DNA of 64,000 nt from Mucilaginibacter sp. MD40 (GTDB taxonomy: Bacteria; Bacteroidota; Bacteroidia; Sphingobacteriales; Sphingobacteriaceae), in NCBI RefSeq assembly GCF_002288635.1, contig NZ_NRSW01000001.1, positions 2,466,802 through 2,530,801 of the forward strand, written 5' to 3'. Below, in pieces: positions 8,517 to 18,220 of this stretch. The notes beneath the pieces were generated by a model. The model did not search any database and was not told where the DNA came from. It saw only the letters and a program-made list of their open reading frames with translations. The stretch's first letter is position 1, and each line of letters opens with the position of its first letter. The translations under genes and the position numbers were made by a program.

Positions 8517-9800
8517 ATGACAGTACTTGACAGAAAAACACCGCCGCAATTTAATGGCGTTGAAAATATACATTTAATAAAGCCTGAGGAGAAAACACTG
8601 GACAACGGCGCAAAAGTTTTCATTTTTAACTCAGGCGAACAAGATCTGGTGCGTATTGAATTTATATTTAGTAACCTGCGGTTCAACCCATCTAAACCCT
8701 TACTGAATGTGGCGGTTAATACCATGCTTACTGATGGCACCTCGAAAATGACGGCTGCTCAGATCGCGGATAAGATTGACTTTCATGGCGCGTTTTTGCA
8801 GGTTGATTATGGTTATGATAACTCCCAGGTTACACTTTTTACGCTTAACAAACACCTGAACGCTACGTTGCCGGTGGTAAAGGAAATACTTACCGATTCT
8901 ATTTTCCCTGAAAAGGAGCTGGCCACTTATAAGCGCAACCAACAGCAAAAGTTACAGGTAAGCTTACAGAAGAATGATTTTGTTGCCCGGCGCCTGTTCA
9001 ACGAGGCTGTTTTTGGTGATACCATTTATGGCAAGGCAGCCTATCCCGAAGATTTTGAATCATTGAACAGGGAGGATATGCTGGCTAATTATAAACAAAT
9101 GTACCAACCGGGCAACTGTACCATTATTGTAGCAGGCAAGGCGGGTGCAGAAGTGGTAGCGGCTGTAACCAGCACATTTGAGCAGGGCTGGGATCATCAA
9201 TCGGCCAAAGGCGATACTTCTCAGCCCGAGGTAAAATCAGCAGACGAGCATTTCATTTATAAAGAAAAAGCCGGGGCTTTGCAATCAGCTATTCGTGTAG
9301 GTACGCCATTCGTAAGAAGGTCGCATCCTGATTTTGCAGGGCTGCAAGTATTAAATACCGTATTGGGCGGGTATTTTGGATCGAGGCTAATGAGTAATAT
9401 CCGTGAAGATAAAGGTTACAGCTATGGCATAGGGTCGGGGATGGCATCTTTTAAAAACGCGGGGTCTTTCTTCATCGCCTCTGAAGTAGGCGCTGATGTT
9501 TGCAAAGCGGCGTTAAACGAAGTAGAGAAAGAGATCAACCTACTGAAAACCGAACTGATCCCTGAGGAAGAACTTTCGCTGGTACGCAACTTTATGTTGG
9601 GCTCGCTGTTGGGTAGCCTGGAAAACATCATGTCGCATGCTGATAAATTCAAAAGCATCTATTTCTCCGGCTTGGATTATGATTATTACGACCATTATAC
9701 TGAAACCGTTAAAAACATAACTGCCGAAGATTTAAAGGCATTAGCCAATAGATACTACGATTTTGGTAATTTCTACAAAGTTGTGGCAGGGAAATATTGA
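8517..9800 (+). CDS. M16 family peptidase homologue, non-catalytic partner subunit
   Basis: The 427-residue product has the M16 fold but no HxxEH: the corresponding region reads LLNVAVNTMLTDGTSKMTAAQIADKID. The C-terminal half keeps the family signature GGYFGSRLMSNIREDKGYSYGIGS, which contributes the Arg-Tyr pair that completes the active site of the partner chain in M16B heterodimers. It starts 10 bases after the catalytic gene. An in-frame TTG at 8472 would overlap that gene, so the ATG at 8517 is preferred. The two products very probably form one peptidase. Confidence 0.92.
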   Translation: MTVLDRKTPPQFNGVENIHLIKPEEKTLDNGAKVFIFNSGEQDLVRIEFIFSNLRFNPSKPLLNVAVNTMLTDGTSKMTAAQIADKIDFHGAFLQVDYGYDNSQVTLFTLNKHLNATLPVVKEILTDSIFPEKELATYKRNQQQKLQVSLQKNDFVARRLFNEAVFGDTIYGKAAYPEDFESLNREDMLANYKQMYQPGNCTIIVAGKAGAEVVAAVTSTFEQGWDHQSAKGDTSQPEVKSADEHFIYKEKAGALQSAIRVGTPFVRRSHPDFAGLQVLNTVLGGYFGSRLMSNIREDKGYSYGIGSGMASFKNAGSFFIASEVGADVCKAALNEVEKEINLLKTELIPEEELSLVRNFMLGSLLGSLENIMSHADKFKSIYFSGLDYDYYDHYTETVKNITAEDLKALANRYYDFGNFYKVVAGKY

Positions 9801-9802
9801 TT

Positions 9803-9890
9803 AAGAAACAAGATTTAAGAGCCAGGAATCAAGACAGAAATAAATATTCTTTTAAATGTAAAATTCTTGATTCTTGGCTCTTGTTTCTTG
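9803..9890. repeat. Stutter-type inverted repeat, AAGAAACAAGA / GAATCAAGA words
   Basis: The left arm (9803-9834) and the right arm (9862-9890) pair almost perfectly: AAGAAACAAG and AGCCAGGAATCAAGA on the left match TCTTGATTCTTGGCT and CTTGTTTCTT on the right, with a 7-base insertion (ATTTAAG) and one mismatch. It fills the gap between the M16 pair and guaB and could end the M16 transcript. Confidence 0.75.
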
Positions 9891-9919
9891 TATCTCTTTT
9901 AAAATTCAAAATAAAAATC

Positions 9920-9927
9920 TATCTTTG
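9920..9927 (+). promoter_or_regulatory. Bacteroidota-type -7 box upstream of guaB
   Basis: TATCTTTG matches TAnnTTTG and lies 35 bases before the guaB ATG. A TTTTA run at about 9897-9901 is at a suitable distance for the -33 element. Confidence 0.5.
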
Positions 9928-9962
9928 CCCGGCAAATAATAACTCCAATATAATTATTTGCC

Positions 9963-11435
9963 ATGCAGTTAGACCCATCCAAATTTGTCGCCGAAGGCTT
10001 AACTTACGACGACGTACTGTTACTCCCCGCATACTCTGAAGTTTTACCGCGCGAAGTGGATACAAGCACTTTTTTAACTAAAAAGATCCGCTTGAATATT
10101 CCTATTATTTCCGCTGCGATGGATACAGTTACCGAGGCTGGCCTGGCCATTGCCATTGCGCAGGCAGGCGGTATAGGCATGCTGCATAAAAACATGACCA
10201 TTGAAGCCCAGGCCGATGAGGTACGTAAAGTAAAACGTTCTGAAAGCGGTATGATACAGGAGCCCGTAACACTGTCTGAAAATGCTTTACTGTCTGATGC
10301 GGTAAACATCATGCGCGAATATGGCATTGGAGGTATCCCGGTGGTATCTGCTGACAATAAGCTAAAAGGTATCATCACTAACCGCGATCTGCGTTTCCAG
10401 AAAGATCTTACCGTACCTGTAAGCCAGGTAATGACCAAAGAAAACCTCATCATAGCCCCGGAAGGTACTACCTTGCAAGACGCGGCTGTGATATTGCAGG
10501 ATAATAAGATAGAGAAACTACCCGTTGTAAATAAAGATGGTAAACTGGTTGGTTTAATTACTTACAAAGATATCCAAAAGGTAAAAACATTCCCTAACGC
10601 TTGTAAGGACGAGTTTGGCCGCCTCCGCGTTGGCGCGGCCGTTGGTGTTGCCGCCGATAACATTGACCGTGTTACCGCGCTTGTAAAAGCAGGTGTTGAT
10701 GTAATTACTGTTGATACCGCTCATGGCCATTCAAAAGGAGTTATCGATATGGTTAAGGCCGTTAAAAAGCTTTACCCGGATCTGCAGGTTATTGCGGGTA
10801 ACATTGCAACAGGCGATGCGGCAAAAGCCCTTGCCGAAGCCGGCGCTGATGCCGTTAAAGTAGGTATAGGCCCGGGGTCTATTTGTACTACCCGTATTAT
10901 TGCCGGTGTAGGTGTACCGCAGTTATATGCGGTTTACGAATGTGCTAAAGCCCTTGAAGGTACCGGCATCCCGGTAATTGCCGATGGTGGTATTAAGCAA
11001 ACCGGCGATATGGTTAAAGCCATAGCCGCAGGCGCAAGTACCATAATGGCGGGTTCGTTGTTCGCGGGTGTTGAAGAATCTCCGGGCGAAACCATCATTT
11101 ACGAAGGCCGTAAATTTAAATCGTACCGCGGTATGGGCTCTATCGAGGCGATGGCAAAAGGTTCTAAAGACCGTTATTTCCAAGACGAAACTGATGTGGT
11201 AACCAAGTTAGTACCAGAGGGTATTGTGGGCAGGGTGCCGTTTAAAGGTAACATGGCCGAGGTGGTTTACCAGTACATTGGCGGCCTGCGCGCAGGTATG
11301 CATTACTGTGGTGCCGCAACTATTGAAGACCTGCAAAAAGCACGCTTTGTACGTATCACCGCTGCCGGTATGCGCGAAAGCCACCCGCACGATATTACCA
11401 TTACTAAAGAAGCACCGAATTATACTTCGCGGTAA
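9963..11435 (+). CDS. guaB: IMP dehydrogenase
   Basis: IMP dehydrogenase oxidises IMP to XMP with NAD+, the committed step of GTP synthesis, in the cytoplasm. The 490-residue product has the TIM barrel split by two CBS domains (about residues 95-205, for example [22 protein letters not shown]). The catalytic loop [10 protein letters not shown] places the nucleophile at Cys 308, and the flap region ([13 protein letters not shown]) and GVPQLYAV are intact. The length is normal for bacterial GuaB. It starts [22 protein letters not shown], typical for the family, and stands alone between two stutter repeats. Confidence 0.98.
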   Translation: MQLDPSKFVAEGLTYDDVLLLPAYSEVLPREVDTSTFLTKKIRLNIPIISAAMDTVTEAGLAIAIAQAGGIGMLHKNMTIEAQADEVRKVKRSESGMIQEPVTLSENALLSDAVNIMREYGIGGIPVVSADNKLKGIITNRDLRFQKDLTVPVSQVMTKENLIIAPEGTTLQDAAVILQDNKIEKLPVVNKDGKLVGLITYKDIQKVKTFPNACKDEFGRLRVGAAVGVAADNIDRVTALVKAGVDVITVDTAHGHSKGVIDMVKAVKKLYPDLQVIAGNIATGDAAKALAEAGADAVKVGIGPGSICTTRIIAGVGVPQLYAVYECAKALEGTGIPVIADGGIKQTGDMVKAIAAGASTIMAGSLFAGVEESPGETIIYEGRKFKSYRGMGSIEAMAKGSKDRYFQDETDVVTKLVPEGIVGRVPFKGNMAEVVYQYIGGLRAGMHYCGAATIEDLQKARFVRITAAGMRESHPHDITITKEAPNYTSR

Positions 11436-11442
11436 GGTATTA

Positions 11443-11558
11443 GAGGTTGGAGATTAGAGATTAGTTTTGAGAAATTCTAAACTCTGATCTCTAAATTCTG
11501 AAATAAAAATACCCGGGTAAGAAAAAACTAATCTCCAATTAACCGATCACTAATCAAC
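11443..11558. repeat. Stutter-type inverted repeat, GGAGATTAG words
   Basis: The left side carries GGTTGGAGATTAGAGATTAG and the right side AACTAATCTCC and GATCACTAATCAA. A nested pair, GAGAAATTCT with CTAAATTCT near a TGATCTCT, lies inside. It occupies the gap between guaB and the LOG gene. The word resembles that of the repeat near 15.65 kb. Confidence 0.65.
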
Positions 11559-11561
11559 TAA

Positions 11562-12146
11562 ATGCAAAGCATTGCCATTTTCTGCGGCGCCAACTTCAAC
11601 GGCGATCCTCTGCTTAAACAAGCCATTGAAACATTGGCTGATGTTTTTGTAGCAAAGAATATCAAAGTGGTTTATGGTGGTGGCAAGGTAGGAGTGATGG
11701 GCTTGATAGCCGATGCCATGCTTAGTCGTGGTGGCGAGGTAATTGGTGTTATTCCGCAGTTTTTGATTGACAAGGAAGTGGGCCACATGGGTATCACCGA
11801 ATTGCACGTGGTTGATAACATGCACCAACGCAAACAAATGATGAATGACCTTTGCGACGGCATCATTATGCTGCCGGGTGGTTTTGGTACGCTCGAAGAA
11901 TTTTTTGAAGTACTTACCTGGCTGCAGTTGGGCCTGCACAATAACCCTGTAGGCGTGCTCAACATTAGCGGCTTCTACGACCATTTGTTAAAGCAAATGG
12001 ATGTTATGGTAGAGCAGCGCTTTCTTAAACCCGCTAACCGCCAACTGGTGCTCACTTCTGCCGACCCCGCGGAACTGGTAAGCCTGATGGAAAACATCGA
12101 CATAAAGCCCGATGAAGTTTGGTTTAAAGACCGGAACCTGACTTAA
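11562..12146 (+). CDS. LOG family (TIGR00730) protein, probable cytokinin riboside 5'-monophosphate phosphoribohydrolase type
   Basis: The 194-residue protein belongs to the LOG/lysine-decarboxylase-like Rossmann family. It shows both signatures: VYGGGKVGVMG near residue 37 and LPGGFGTLEEFFEVLTW near residue 104, which in characterised members bind and hydrolyse nucleoside 5'-monophosphates to base and ribose phosphate. The older label lysine decarboxylase is wrong for this family. It is cytoplasmic and has a normal length. The true substrate in bacteria outside plant-associated species is often AMP or unknown. Confidence 0.93.
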   Translation: MQSIAIFCGANFNGDPLLKQAIETLADVFVAKNIKVVYGGGKVGVMGLIADAMLSRGGEVIGVIPQFLIDKEVGHMGITELHVVDNMHQRKQMMNDLCDGIIMLPGGFGTLEEFFEVLTWLQLGLHNNPVGVLNISGFYDHLLKQMDVMVEQRFLKPANRQLVLTSADPAELVSLMENIDIKPDEVWFKDRNLT

Positions 12147-12162
12147 TTATTCCGTTATTAAC

Positions 12163-12768
12163 TTAACTATTCGCGGGTCTGATGTATAACCTTATTCTAT
12201 GAGTTGGACTAATAGTTACAATACCATTAGTTAATTCATTGTTAGATAACACAATATACATTTCTACCTCTACGCCGTTTTTTCTAAAAACATCTTTTCT
12301 TTTAACCCTTCCGGTTTCTATTGCTGATAGGTCTTCTATTGAACCTGTAGTTTCAGGAGTACCATAATTGGCACTTACCTGGGCAAGCAGTTCTTTATAT
12401 TTGTTCACATAGTTCATCAAAACCGTGGTAGGTTGTGTAGTCGCATGATGATCTTCGGTAAAATTACTGTCGTCCCATTCATAAAGGATATTATTGATGG
12501 TAGAGTCTTTGGCATTGGCGAAATAATATACCCACAGGTTAGGCACATTTTTTTCAGGCCGCTCAAAAACTACCGGATCCGCAATACCCGGTGGGTTAAT
12601 GTAGGTGCTCCACAGATCAACAGGCTTGCTTTTCAAATTGGTTTCGTAACTGCGTATTTCCGCTATGTTTTTGTTTTTAATATCAAAATTGATCTGCGCG
12701 GTGGTAAACTGGCAGAAAAAAGGCACAACATATAGTAAAGCGGCAAAGCTTTTAAAATAACTCATCAT
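12163..12768 (-). CDS. Secreted protein of unknown function
   Basis: The product is 201 residues from the ATG at 12768; a more upstream ATG at 12801 would add residues before the signal peptide. It begins MMSYFKSFAALLYVVPFF and is followed by a cleavage site near TTAQ, so it is exported. The mature part is mixed alpha/beta with VDLWSTYINPPGIADP and a C-terminal strand-rich region VEMYIVLSNNELTNGIVTI. No known domain is recognised. It converges with the LOG gene, 16 bases away. Confidence 0.75.
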   Translation of the reverse strand: MMSYFKSFAALLYVVPFFCQFTTAQINFDIKNKNIAEIRSYETNLKSKPVDLWSTYINPPGIADPVVFERPEKNVPNLWVYYFANAKDSTINNILYEWDDSNFTEDHHATTQPTTVLMNYVNKYKELLAQVSANYGTPETTGSIEDLSAIETGRVKRKDVFRKNGVEVEMYIVLSNNELTNGIVTISPTHRIRLYIRPANS

Positions 12769-12931
12769 AAAAATAGGCGCAGGTTTATGGTTTACCTGCA
12801 ATTGGTTAAATGCTAAAGTAAGTAATTTTAGCCGGATTAGCTGCTAATTGTTTAACTTACACTACCAAATAATACCTTTTAATTGAAGTATTGTTTTTAA
12901 AGTCACCCTTACACCTTTAAATATTTGCTTA

Positions 12932-13378
12932 ATGCATATCAACTTATCTGATGAAGATTTTCAAGGACTTATCACTTTATTGCTTGGATGTATTTTCCTT
13001 TTCACAGGATATATTTATACAAGGCGTAACCGTATGCTTTATGATAAAGGGATTAAGGTAGAAGGAGTAATTTTCTCCATTGAACGCAATGATGGATTAA
13101 GAGTTGGCAACCGTATTGAGCCGGATTATTACGTAACCATAAGATATACCACGACCGATAACCTGTGGATAACCAAACGCTATGATGAGATAAGAGACGC
13201 CTTAACTTTATCTGAAGGCGACAAAGTTAAGGTCATATATAATCCTGCTGACCCGGAAGAGTTTATTTTAGGTGATGGAAGATCTAAGTTTGGGCCATTG
13301 GTATTTACGTTGATTGGCGTTTTGCTAATTGCCGGTTCTGTGATAGCATACTTATTTAATTTAAAAATTTTTAGCTAA
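12932..13378 (+). CDS. DUF3592 membrane protein
   Basis: The 148-residue protein has a transmembrane helix near residues 10-28 (LITLLLGCIFLFTGYIY), a beta-rich soluble segment (about 40-115, VEGVIFSIERN to DKVKVIYNPADPEEFILG) and a second helix near 122-142. The VIYNPADPEEF stretch is characteristic of DUF3592 proteins. Their function is not established; they are small inner-membrane proteins with a periplasmic beta domain. The stop overlaps the start of the dipeptidase gene as TAATG, so the two are translationally coupled. Confidence 0.88.
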   Translation: MHINLSDEDFQGLITLLLGCIFLFTGYIYTRRNRMLYDKGIKVEGVIFSIERNDGLRVGNRIEPDYYVTIRYTTTDNLWITKRYDEIRDALTLSEGDKVKVIYNPADPEEFILGDGRSKFGPLVFTLIGVLLIAGSVIAYLFNLKIFS

Positions 13379-14538
13379 TGATAAAATATTTTTTGTTATT
13401 GATAGCGTTTTTTTCATTCTCTGCGTCGGCTCAGATCAATCGAAAACCTATTCTAATTGATACACATAACGATGCCATATCCAATGAGCTCATCACCGGT
13501 TCCGATTTAGGCAAATTACAGCAAACAGGCAATTTAGACCTGGTACGAGCCAAAATTGGCGGCCTCAATGCACAGGTATTTTCCATTTGGTGCGGCGACC
13601 AATATGGCAATGGCACTGCATTTCGCTTTGCTAACCGTGAAATAGACTCGCTTGATGCGTTAATTAAACGGTACCCAAATAAAATAAAGTTAGTCACTAC
13701 CTCTACCGATCTGCAAAAGACGGTTAAACAAGGCAAATTTGCCGCGTTGATAGGCGTAGAAGGCGGCCATATGATAGAAAGCCGGCTGGATTATATTGAC
13801 AGCCTTGCTAAAAGGGGCATGATCTACCTCACCCTAACCTGGAATAACAGTACCCCCTGGGCCACATCAGCCCGCGACGAGGTATTACATGGTGATACCC
13901 TGAAACATAAAGGACTTACAGACTTTGGCAAAGCCGTAATTAAAAAATTAAACAGGCTGGGTGTTATTATTGACCTTTCTCATCCCGGTGAGCAAACTTT
14001 TAAGGATGTAATGGCACTAACCAGTAAACCGGTAATGGCATCGCATAGTTGCGCTTACGCGCTGGCACCCCATCGCCGTAATTTAAAAGATTACCAGCTA
14101 AAAGCCATTGCTAAAAACGGCGGTGTAGTATTTGTAAATTTCTACAGCGGTTTTTTAGATACCGCCTATGAAGCAAAGCACGAAGCCTACCTTTCCAGGC
14201 ATAAGCCCCAACTGGATTCATTAATGAAGATCTACCACGATTATGACCTGGCCAGTATACGCCTTAACGCCATTAACAAAGCCGAGGCAGACCAGTTACG
14301 CCCGCCATTGAGCCTGCTCATCAAACACATTGATTATATGGTGAAACTAATAGGTGCCGATCATGTAGGTATCGGGTCGGATTTTGACGGCGCTGAATCA
14401 TACCCGCTTGGCTTAGACAGCGTAACCGATTACCCTAAAATCACCGCGGAACTGGTTAAACTGGGCTACGAAGAGAGTGATATTGACAAAATATTGGGCC
14501 GCAATTTTATCAGGATCCTTAAAGCGAACAGGGGGTAG
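13378..14538 (+). CDS. Membrane dipeptidase, peptidase family M19
   Basis: The 386-residue product is a renal-dipeptidase-type zinc enzyme that cleaves dipeptides. The signal peptide MIKYFLLLIAFFSFSASAQ predicts export. The metal-binding residues of the amidohydrolase barrel are present: IDTHND (His 30, Asp 32), GVEGGH, DLSHPG and SHSCAYAL, and GIGSDFDG close to the C-terminus. The length is normal. It shares the TAATG junction with the DUF3592 gene. It may process peptides released from the wall or from food proteins in the periplasm. Confidence 0.95.
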   Translation: MIKYFLLLIAFFSFSASAQINRKPILIDTHNDAISNELITGSDLGKLQQTGNLDLVRAKIGGLNAQVFSIWCGDQYGNGTAFRFANREIDSLDALIKRYPNKIKLVTTSTDLQKTVKQGKFAALIGVEGGHMIESRLDYIDSLAKRGMIYLTLTWNNSTPWATSARDEVLHGDTLKHKGLTDFGKAVIKKLNRLGVIIDLSHPGEQTFKDVMALTSKPVMASHSCAYALAPHRRNLKDYQLKAIAKNGGVVFVNFYSGFLDTAYEAKHEAYLSRHKPQLDSLMKIYHDYDLASIRLNAINKAEADQLRPPLSLLIKHIDYMVKLIGADHVGIGSDFDGAESYPLGLDSVTDYPKITAELVKLGYEESDIDKILGRNFIRILKANRG

Positions 14539-14637
14539 TTAACAGCTTATCAACACACCTGCCGCAGCGTTAATAAGTTTTACGGGGTGTTGACTGTCCT
14601 TGTTTATGTTTTTATTAAATTCGCATCTCATTAATAT

Positions 14638-15600
14638 ATGCAAATGTCACAAGATACTGAACACGTTAAATGTTTAATTATAGGTTCGGGACCTGCAGGT
14701 TATACCGCGGCCATTTACGCTTCGCGCGCCGATCTTAAGCCCGTTATGTACACTGGTATGCTTGCCGGCGGTCAGCTTACCCAAACTACCGAAGTGGAGA
14801 ATTTTCCCGGTTACCCCAATGGCATTATGGGCCCCGAAATGATGGAAGATTTCCGTAAACAGGCAGAGCGTTTAGGAACCGATATACGCTTTGGTTACGT
14901 AAGTTCAGTTGATTTTGCATCACTACCACACAAAGTAGTAGTTGATGAAAGCAAAACTATTTTGGCAGATACCGTTATTATCTCTACAGGCGCTTCGGCC
15001 AAATGGCTCGGCCTGGAGAGCGAACAAAAATATAGTGGCTTTGGCGTATCAGCCTGTGCCGTGTGCGATGGCTTTTTCTTTAAGGGGCAGGATGTGGCTA
15101 TAGTTGGTGCCGGTGACACCGCCGCCGAAGAAGCTACTTACCTGGCTAAGATGTGCCGCAAGGTGTACATGATCGTTCGCAGAGATGAGTTCCGTGCTTC
15201 AAAAGCCATGGTGCACCGCGTATTAAATACGCCGAACATTGAGGTATTATACAATACCGAAACCATTGAAATAATGGGCGATGGTACCAGCGTTAACGCG
15301 GTTAAAGTGTGTAACAATCAAAGCCAGCAGGAAACTATTTTAGATGTGACCGGCTTTTTCGTAGCTATTGGCCATAAACCCAATACCGATATTTTCCGCG
15401 GATGGATTAATATGGATGAAACCGGCTATATTATAACACGTCCCGGTTCAACAGAGACCAATGTGGAAGGCGTATTTTGCTGCGGCGACGCCCAGGATCA
15501 TATTTATCGCCAGGCTGTTACCGCGGCCGGTACAGGCTGTATGGCAGCTATAGACGCAGAGCGTTACCTGGCTGCAAAAGAGCATGTGGTTACCGCTTAA
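14638..15600 (+). CDS. trxB: Thioredoxin-disulfide reductase
   Basis: TrxB is a dimeric cytoplasmic FAD enzyme that passes electrons from NADPH to thioredoxin. The 320-residue product has the FAD motif GSGPAGYTAAIYASRA near residue 18, the redox-active CAVC pair in SACAVCDGFFF near 140, the NADPH motif GAGDTAAEEATYLA, and the C-terminal FAD loop GVFCCGDAQDHIYRQA. The length is that of low-molecular-weight TrxB. An in-frame ATG at 14644 is an alternative start two codons later. A TAAATTCG box at 14616-14623 may be the -7 element. Confidence 0.98.
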   Translation: MQMSQDTEHVKCLIIGSGPAGYTAAIYASRADLKPVMYTGMLAGGQLTQTTEVENFPGYPNGIMGPEMMEDFRKQAERLGTDIRFGYVSSVDFASLPHKVVVDESKTILADTVIISTGASAKWLGLESEQKYSGFGVSACAVCDGFFFKGQDVAIVGAGDTAAEEATYLAKMCRKVYMIVRRDEFRASKAMVHRVLNTPNIEVLYNTETIEIMGDGTSVNAVKVCNNQSQQETILDVTGFFVAIGHKPNTDIFRGWINMDETGYIITRPGSTETNVEGVFCCGDAQDHIYRQAVTAAGTGCMAAIDAERYLAAKEHVVTA

Positions 15601-15605
15601 ACGGT

Positions 15606-15742
15606 TAATTGATTAGAGATTTGTGATCAAAGATTGGTTAATTAAAGATTAGAGATTAGAGATTAGAGATTAGAGATTAGTGCTTAAGGTACAATTATAT
15701 ATTTCCTAATCTTTAATCTTTAACCTACAGTCTCTAATACAG
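15606..15742. repeat. Stutter-type repeat with a GATTAGA tandem run and inverted arm
   Basis: The heptamer GATTAGA repeats 4.9 times in tandem at 15647-15680, within a longer left arm of related words (GATTAGAGAT, AAAGATTGG). The right arm (about 15713-15739) carries CTAATCTTTAATCTT and TCTCTAAT, the complementary words. A long imperfect hairpin can form after trxB. The exact tandem run makes slippage polymorphism likely. Confidence 0.8.
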
Positions 15743-15760
15743 CTTCCTAAAAAACTTTAA

Positions 15761-15797
15761 AAAGGCCGGTTCTTTATAACGAACCGGCTTTTTTGTT
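15761..15797 (+). terminator. Rho-independent terminator after trxB
   Basis: The stem AAGGCCGGTTC / GAACCGGCTT with the loop TTTATAAC is followed by TTTTTTG. It lies downstream of the stutter repeat, about 160 bases after the trxB stop. Confidence 0.88.
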
Positions 15798-15886
15798 TCT
15801 ATTCGGGTAATTTTTGTGTGATAATGACACATTATTTTCAAATAATGTTAAATTCACAGCTCATTATTCACCTGAAGAAATACGTC

Positions 15887-18202
15887 ATGCTTAAAACGCT
15901 AACTGCTTTATTATTCTCCTGCTTCTTAGTATCGTCTGCAATGGTAAACGCGCAGGATACCGATCCTTATGCCGGTATCATCCCGGCACCGGTATCTGTT
16001 AAAAAAGCCGCGGGCCAATTTGTTCTTAGTCAGGAAACGGTTATACAGGCAGATACACCTGATAATAAAGCAGTTCAGTTTTTTTCCAAATACATGGCCA
16101 ATAATATGGCCTACAATAAACAGGTGGCCACCCGCAACGCGCGTGTAAGCACTACAAGTATTGTTTTCACTTCTGCCGGCACCGATAACCTACCGGCAGA
16201 GGGGTATCGCTTAACCATTACACCAAACCAGGTCACTGTTGCAGGTAAAGGTGCCGGCCTTTTTTATGGTGTGCAAACCCTCATTCAATTAATGCCGCTT
16301 GAACATGGCGGAACAGCGAAGCTACCTGCTGTTGTTATTGAAGATTATCCGCGATTTGGTTACCGGGGCATGATGCTTGATGTTTGCCGCCACTTCTTTA
16401 CGGTTGAATTTGTAAAAAGGTATATCGACCTGATGGCGGCTTATAAGCTTAACCGCTTTCACTGGCATTTAACCGACGACCAGGGATGGCGAATTGAGAT
16501 AAAAAAATATCCGAGATTGACCTCTGTTGGCAGCTTTAGAAAAGAAAGCGTAATAGGCAACTACAAAGACCGCCAACCGCTGCAATATGATGGTGTACCG
16601 GTATCCGGCTATTACACGCAGGAGCAGATACGCGATGTGGTAAAATACGCGCAGGACAGGTACATTACTATTGTACCCGAAATTGAGATGCCCGGCCACG
16701 CCCTAGCGGCGCTTGCCGCTTACCCGGAGTTGAGCTGCAACCCCGATCAAAAGTATGAGGTATCGGGCAAATGGGGTGTGTTTAATAATATCTTTTGCCC
16801 CTCAGAAAAAACCTTTGGCTTTTTGCAGGATGTTTTAACTGAGGTGATGGAACTGTTCCCGGGTAAGTACATCCATATTGGTGGCGACGAAGCGCCTAAA
16901 GAAGTATGGAAGCAATCTAAATTTTGCCAGGACCTCATCAGGCGGCTTAACCTAAAAAATGAGCATGGTCTGCAAAGCTACTTTGTACAACGTATGGAGA
17001 AGTTTGTGAACAGCAAAGGCCGCAGCATTATTGGCTGGGACGAAATATTGGAAGGCGGCCTGGCACCTAACGCCACGGTAATGAGCTGGAGAGGCGAGGA
17101 GGGCGGTATTGAGGCTGCCAAACAAAACCATGATGTGATCATGACGCCGAGCAGCCAGGGTTTATATTTTGACCATACCCAGGGCAAACTTAACCAGGAG
17201 CCGGTTGGCATTGGTGGCAACGCGCCTATACAAAAAACCTATGCTTATAATCCAACGCCTGCATCATTAACGCCCGACCAGCAAAAGTATATCAAAGGCG
17301 TACAAGCTAACCTTTGGACGGAATACATCACCACCGAAAACAAAGTAGAGTACATGATATTACCACGCATGCTGGCACTATCAGAAGTGGCATGGTCGCC
17401 TTTGGCTAATAAAAATTTCAAGGACTTTTATGAAACACGCCTGCCGGATCATCTGGCATGGTTTGATAAAAACGGCTACAACTTTCGTGTACCGCCGGCC
17501 ATTGGCGCTGCTGATACGGTAATGATAGCGCCGGTAATGACGGTGAATTTAAAATCGCCGGTTACGGGAGCCAAAATATACTATACGATTGACGGTTACA
17601 CCCCACGTGAAACCGAACTGCTGTATACCAAGCCCATGACATACCAGGTACCCCTAAACGAATTTCGCGATCTGAAAACCATTGTGGTAACACCTGCGGG
17701 CCGCAGAAGTGTAATTACGGCTGCCAAGGTATTTAATAAAAGGCCGTTGCCGCCAATAGCTTACAACGGAAATGCCCAGGGTTTAAAATACCAGGTTTCG
17801 GAAGGCACATATATCAACACTACGCAGATAAACCCGGCCGCGGTAATAGATACCGGCGTTGCTAAAAGTTTCAGTACCGCGCTAAGTGCCTTTAAAAAGG
17901 AGTTTGATAAGTATGGCGTTGTGTTTAGTGGTTATATAAAGATTGACGTTGATGGTAATTATGGCTTTTCAACAGCCTCATCAAATGGTTCGGTATTATT
18001 GATAGATGAAATACCTATTGTCGATAACGATGGTCGCACCGGACTGATTGAGCAGCAGGGTGTCATTCCATTGCAGAGGGGTTACCATAAAATAACTATC
18101 AAATATGTAGACGCAAACACATCGGGTAGTGGTTTACGTGTTTATATGACCATACCCGGTAAGCCTAAAGGTGAAATTTCGCCGGATATGATGTATTATT
18201 AA
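15887..18202 (+). CDS. Secreted beta-N-acetylhexosaminidase (GH20) with PA14-like C-terminal domain
   Basis: The enzyme removes terminal GlcNAc or GalNAc from glycans such as chitin oligomers or host and microbial glycoconjugates. The 771-residue product has a signal peptide (MLKTLTALLFSCFLVSS to NAQ), a GH20b N-terminal domain, the barrel with FHWHLTDDQGWRIEIKKYP and the catalytic pair in GGDEAPKE (Asp 334, Glu 335), then a chitobiase-like beta domain (YYTIDGYTPRETE). The last 140 residues resemble PA14 (FSGYIKIDVDGNYGFSTASS), a carbohydrate-binding beta-barrel. The ATG at 15887 is preceded by GAAGAAA; an ATG 69 bases upstream would bury the signal peptide. Confidence 0.96.
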   Translation: MLKTLTALLFSCFLVSSAMVNAQDTDPYAGIIPAPVSVKKAAGQFVLSQETVIQADTPDNKAVQFFSKYMANNMAYNKQVATRNARVSTTSIVFTSAGTDNLPAEGYRLTITPNQVTVAGKGAGLFYGVQTLIQLMPLEHGGTAKLPAVVIEDYPRFGYRGMMLDVCRHFFTVEFVKRYIDLMAAYKLNRFHWHLTDDQGWRIEIKKYPRLTSVGSFRKESVIGNYKDRQPLQYDGVPVSGYYTQEQIRDVVKYAQDRYITIVPEIEMPGHALAALAAYPELSCNPDQKYEVSGKWGVFNNIFCPSEKTFGFLQDVLTEVMELFPGKYIHIGGDEAPKEVWKQSKFCQDLIRRLNLKNEHGLQSYFVQRMEKFVNSKGRSIIGWDEILEGGLAPNATVMSWRGEEGGIEAAKQNHDVIMTPSSQGLYFDHTQGKLNQEPVGIGGNAPIQKTYAYNPTPASLTPDQQKYIKGVQANLWTEYITTENKVEYMILPRMLALSEVAWSPLANKNFKDFYETRLPDHLAWFDKNGYNFRVPPAIGAADTVMIAPVMTVNLKSPVTGAKIYYTIDGYTPRETELLYTKPMTYQVPLNEFRDLKTIVVTPAGRRSVITAAKVFNKRPLPPIAYNGNAQGLKYQVSEGTYINTTQINPAAVIDTGVAKSFSTALSAFKKEFDKYGVVFSGYIKIDVDGNYGFSTASSNGSVLLIDEIPIVDNDGRTGLIEQQGVIPLQRGYHKITIKYVDANTSGSGLRVYMTIPGKPKGEISPDMMYY

Positions 18203-18220
18203 TAGCCGATATAAAATATA

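Noticed and set aside
9797..10039. 80-codon open frame across the M16-guaB gap
   Set aside because: It reads through the stutter repeat and overlaps guaB in another frame; the product is Lys/Arg/Ile/Leu low-complexity without family resemblance.
15647..15680. GATTAGA run considered as a CRISPR-like repeat
   Set aside because: It has no unique spacers and only 7-base units; no cas gene is nearby.
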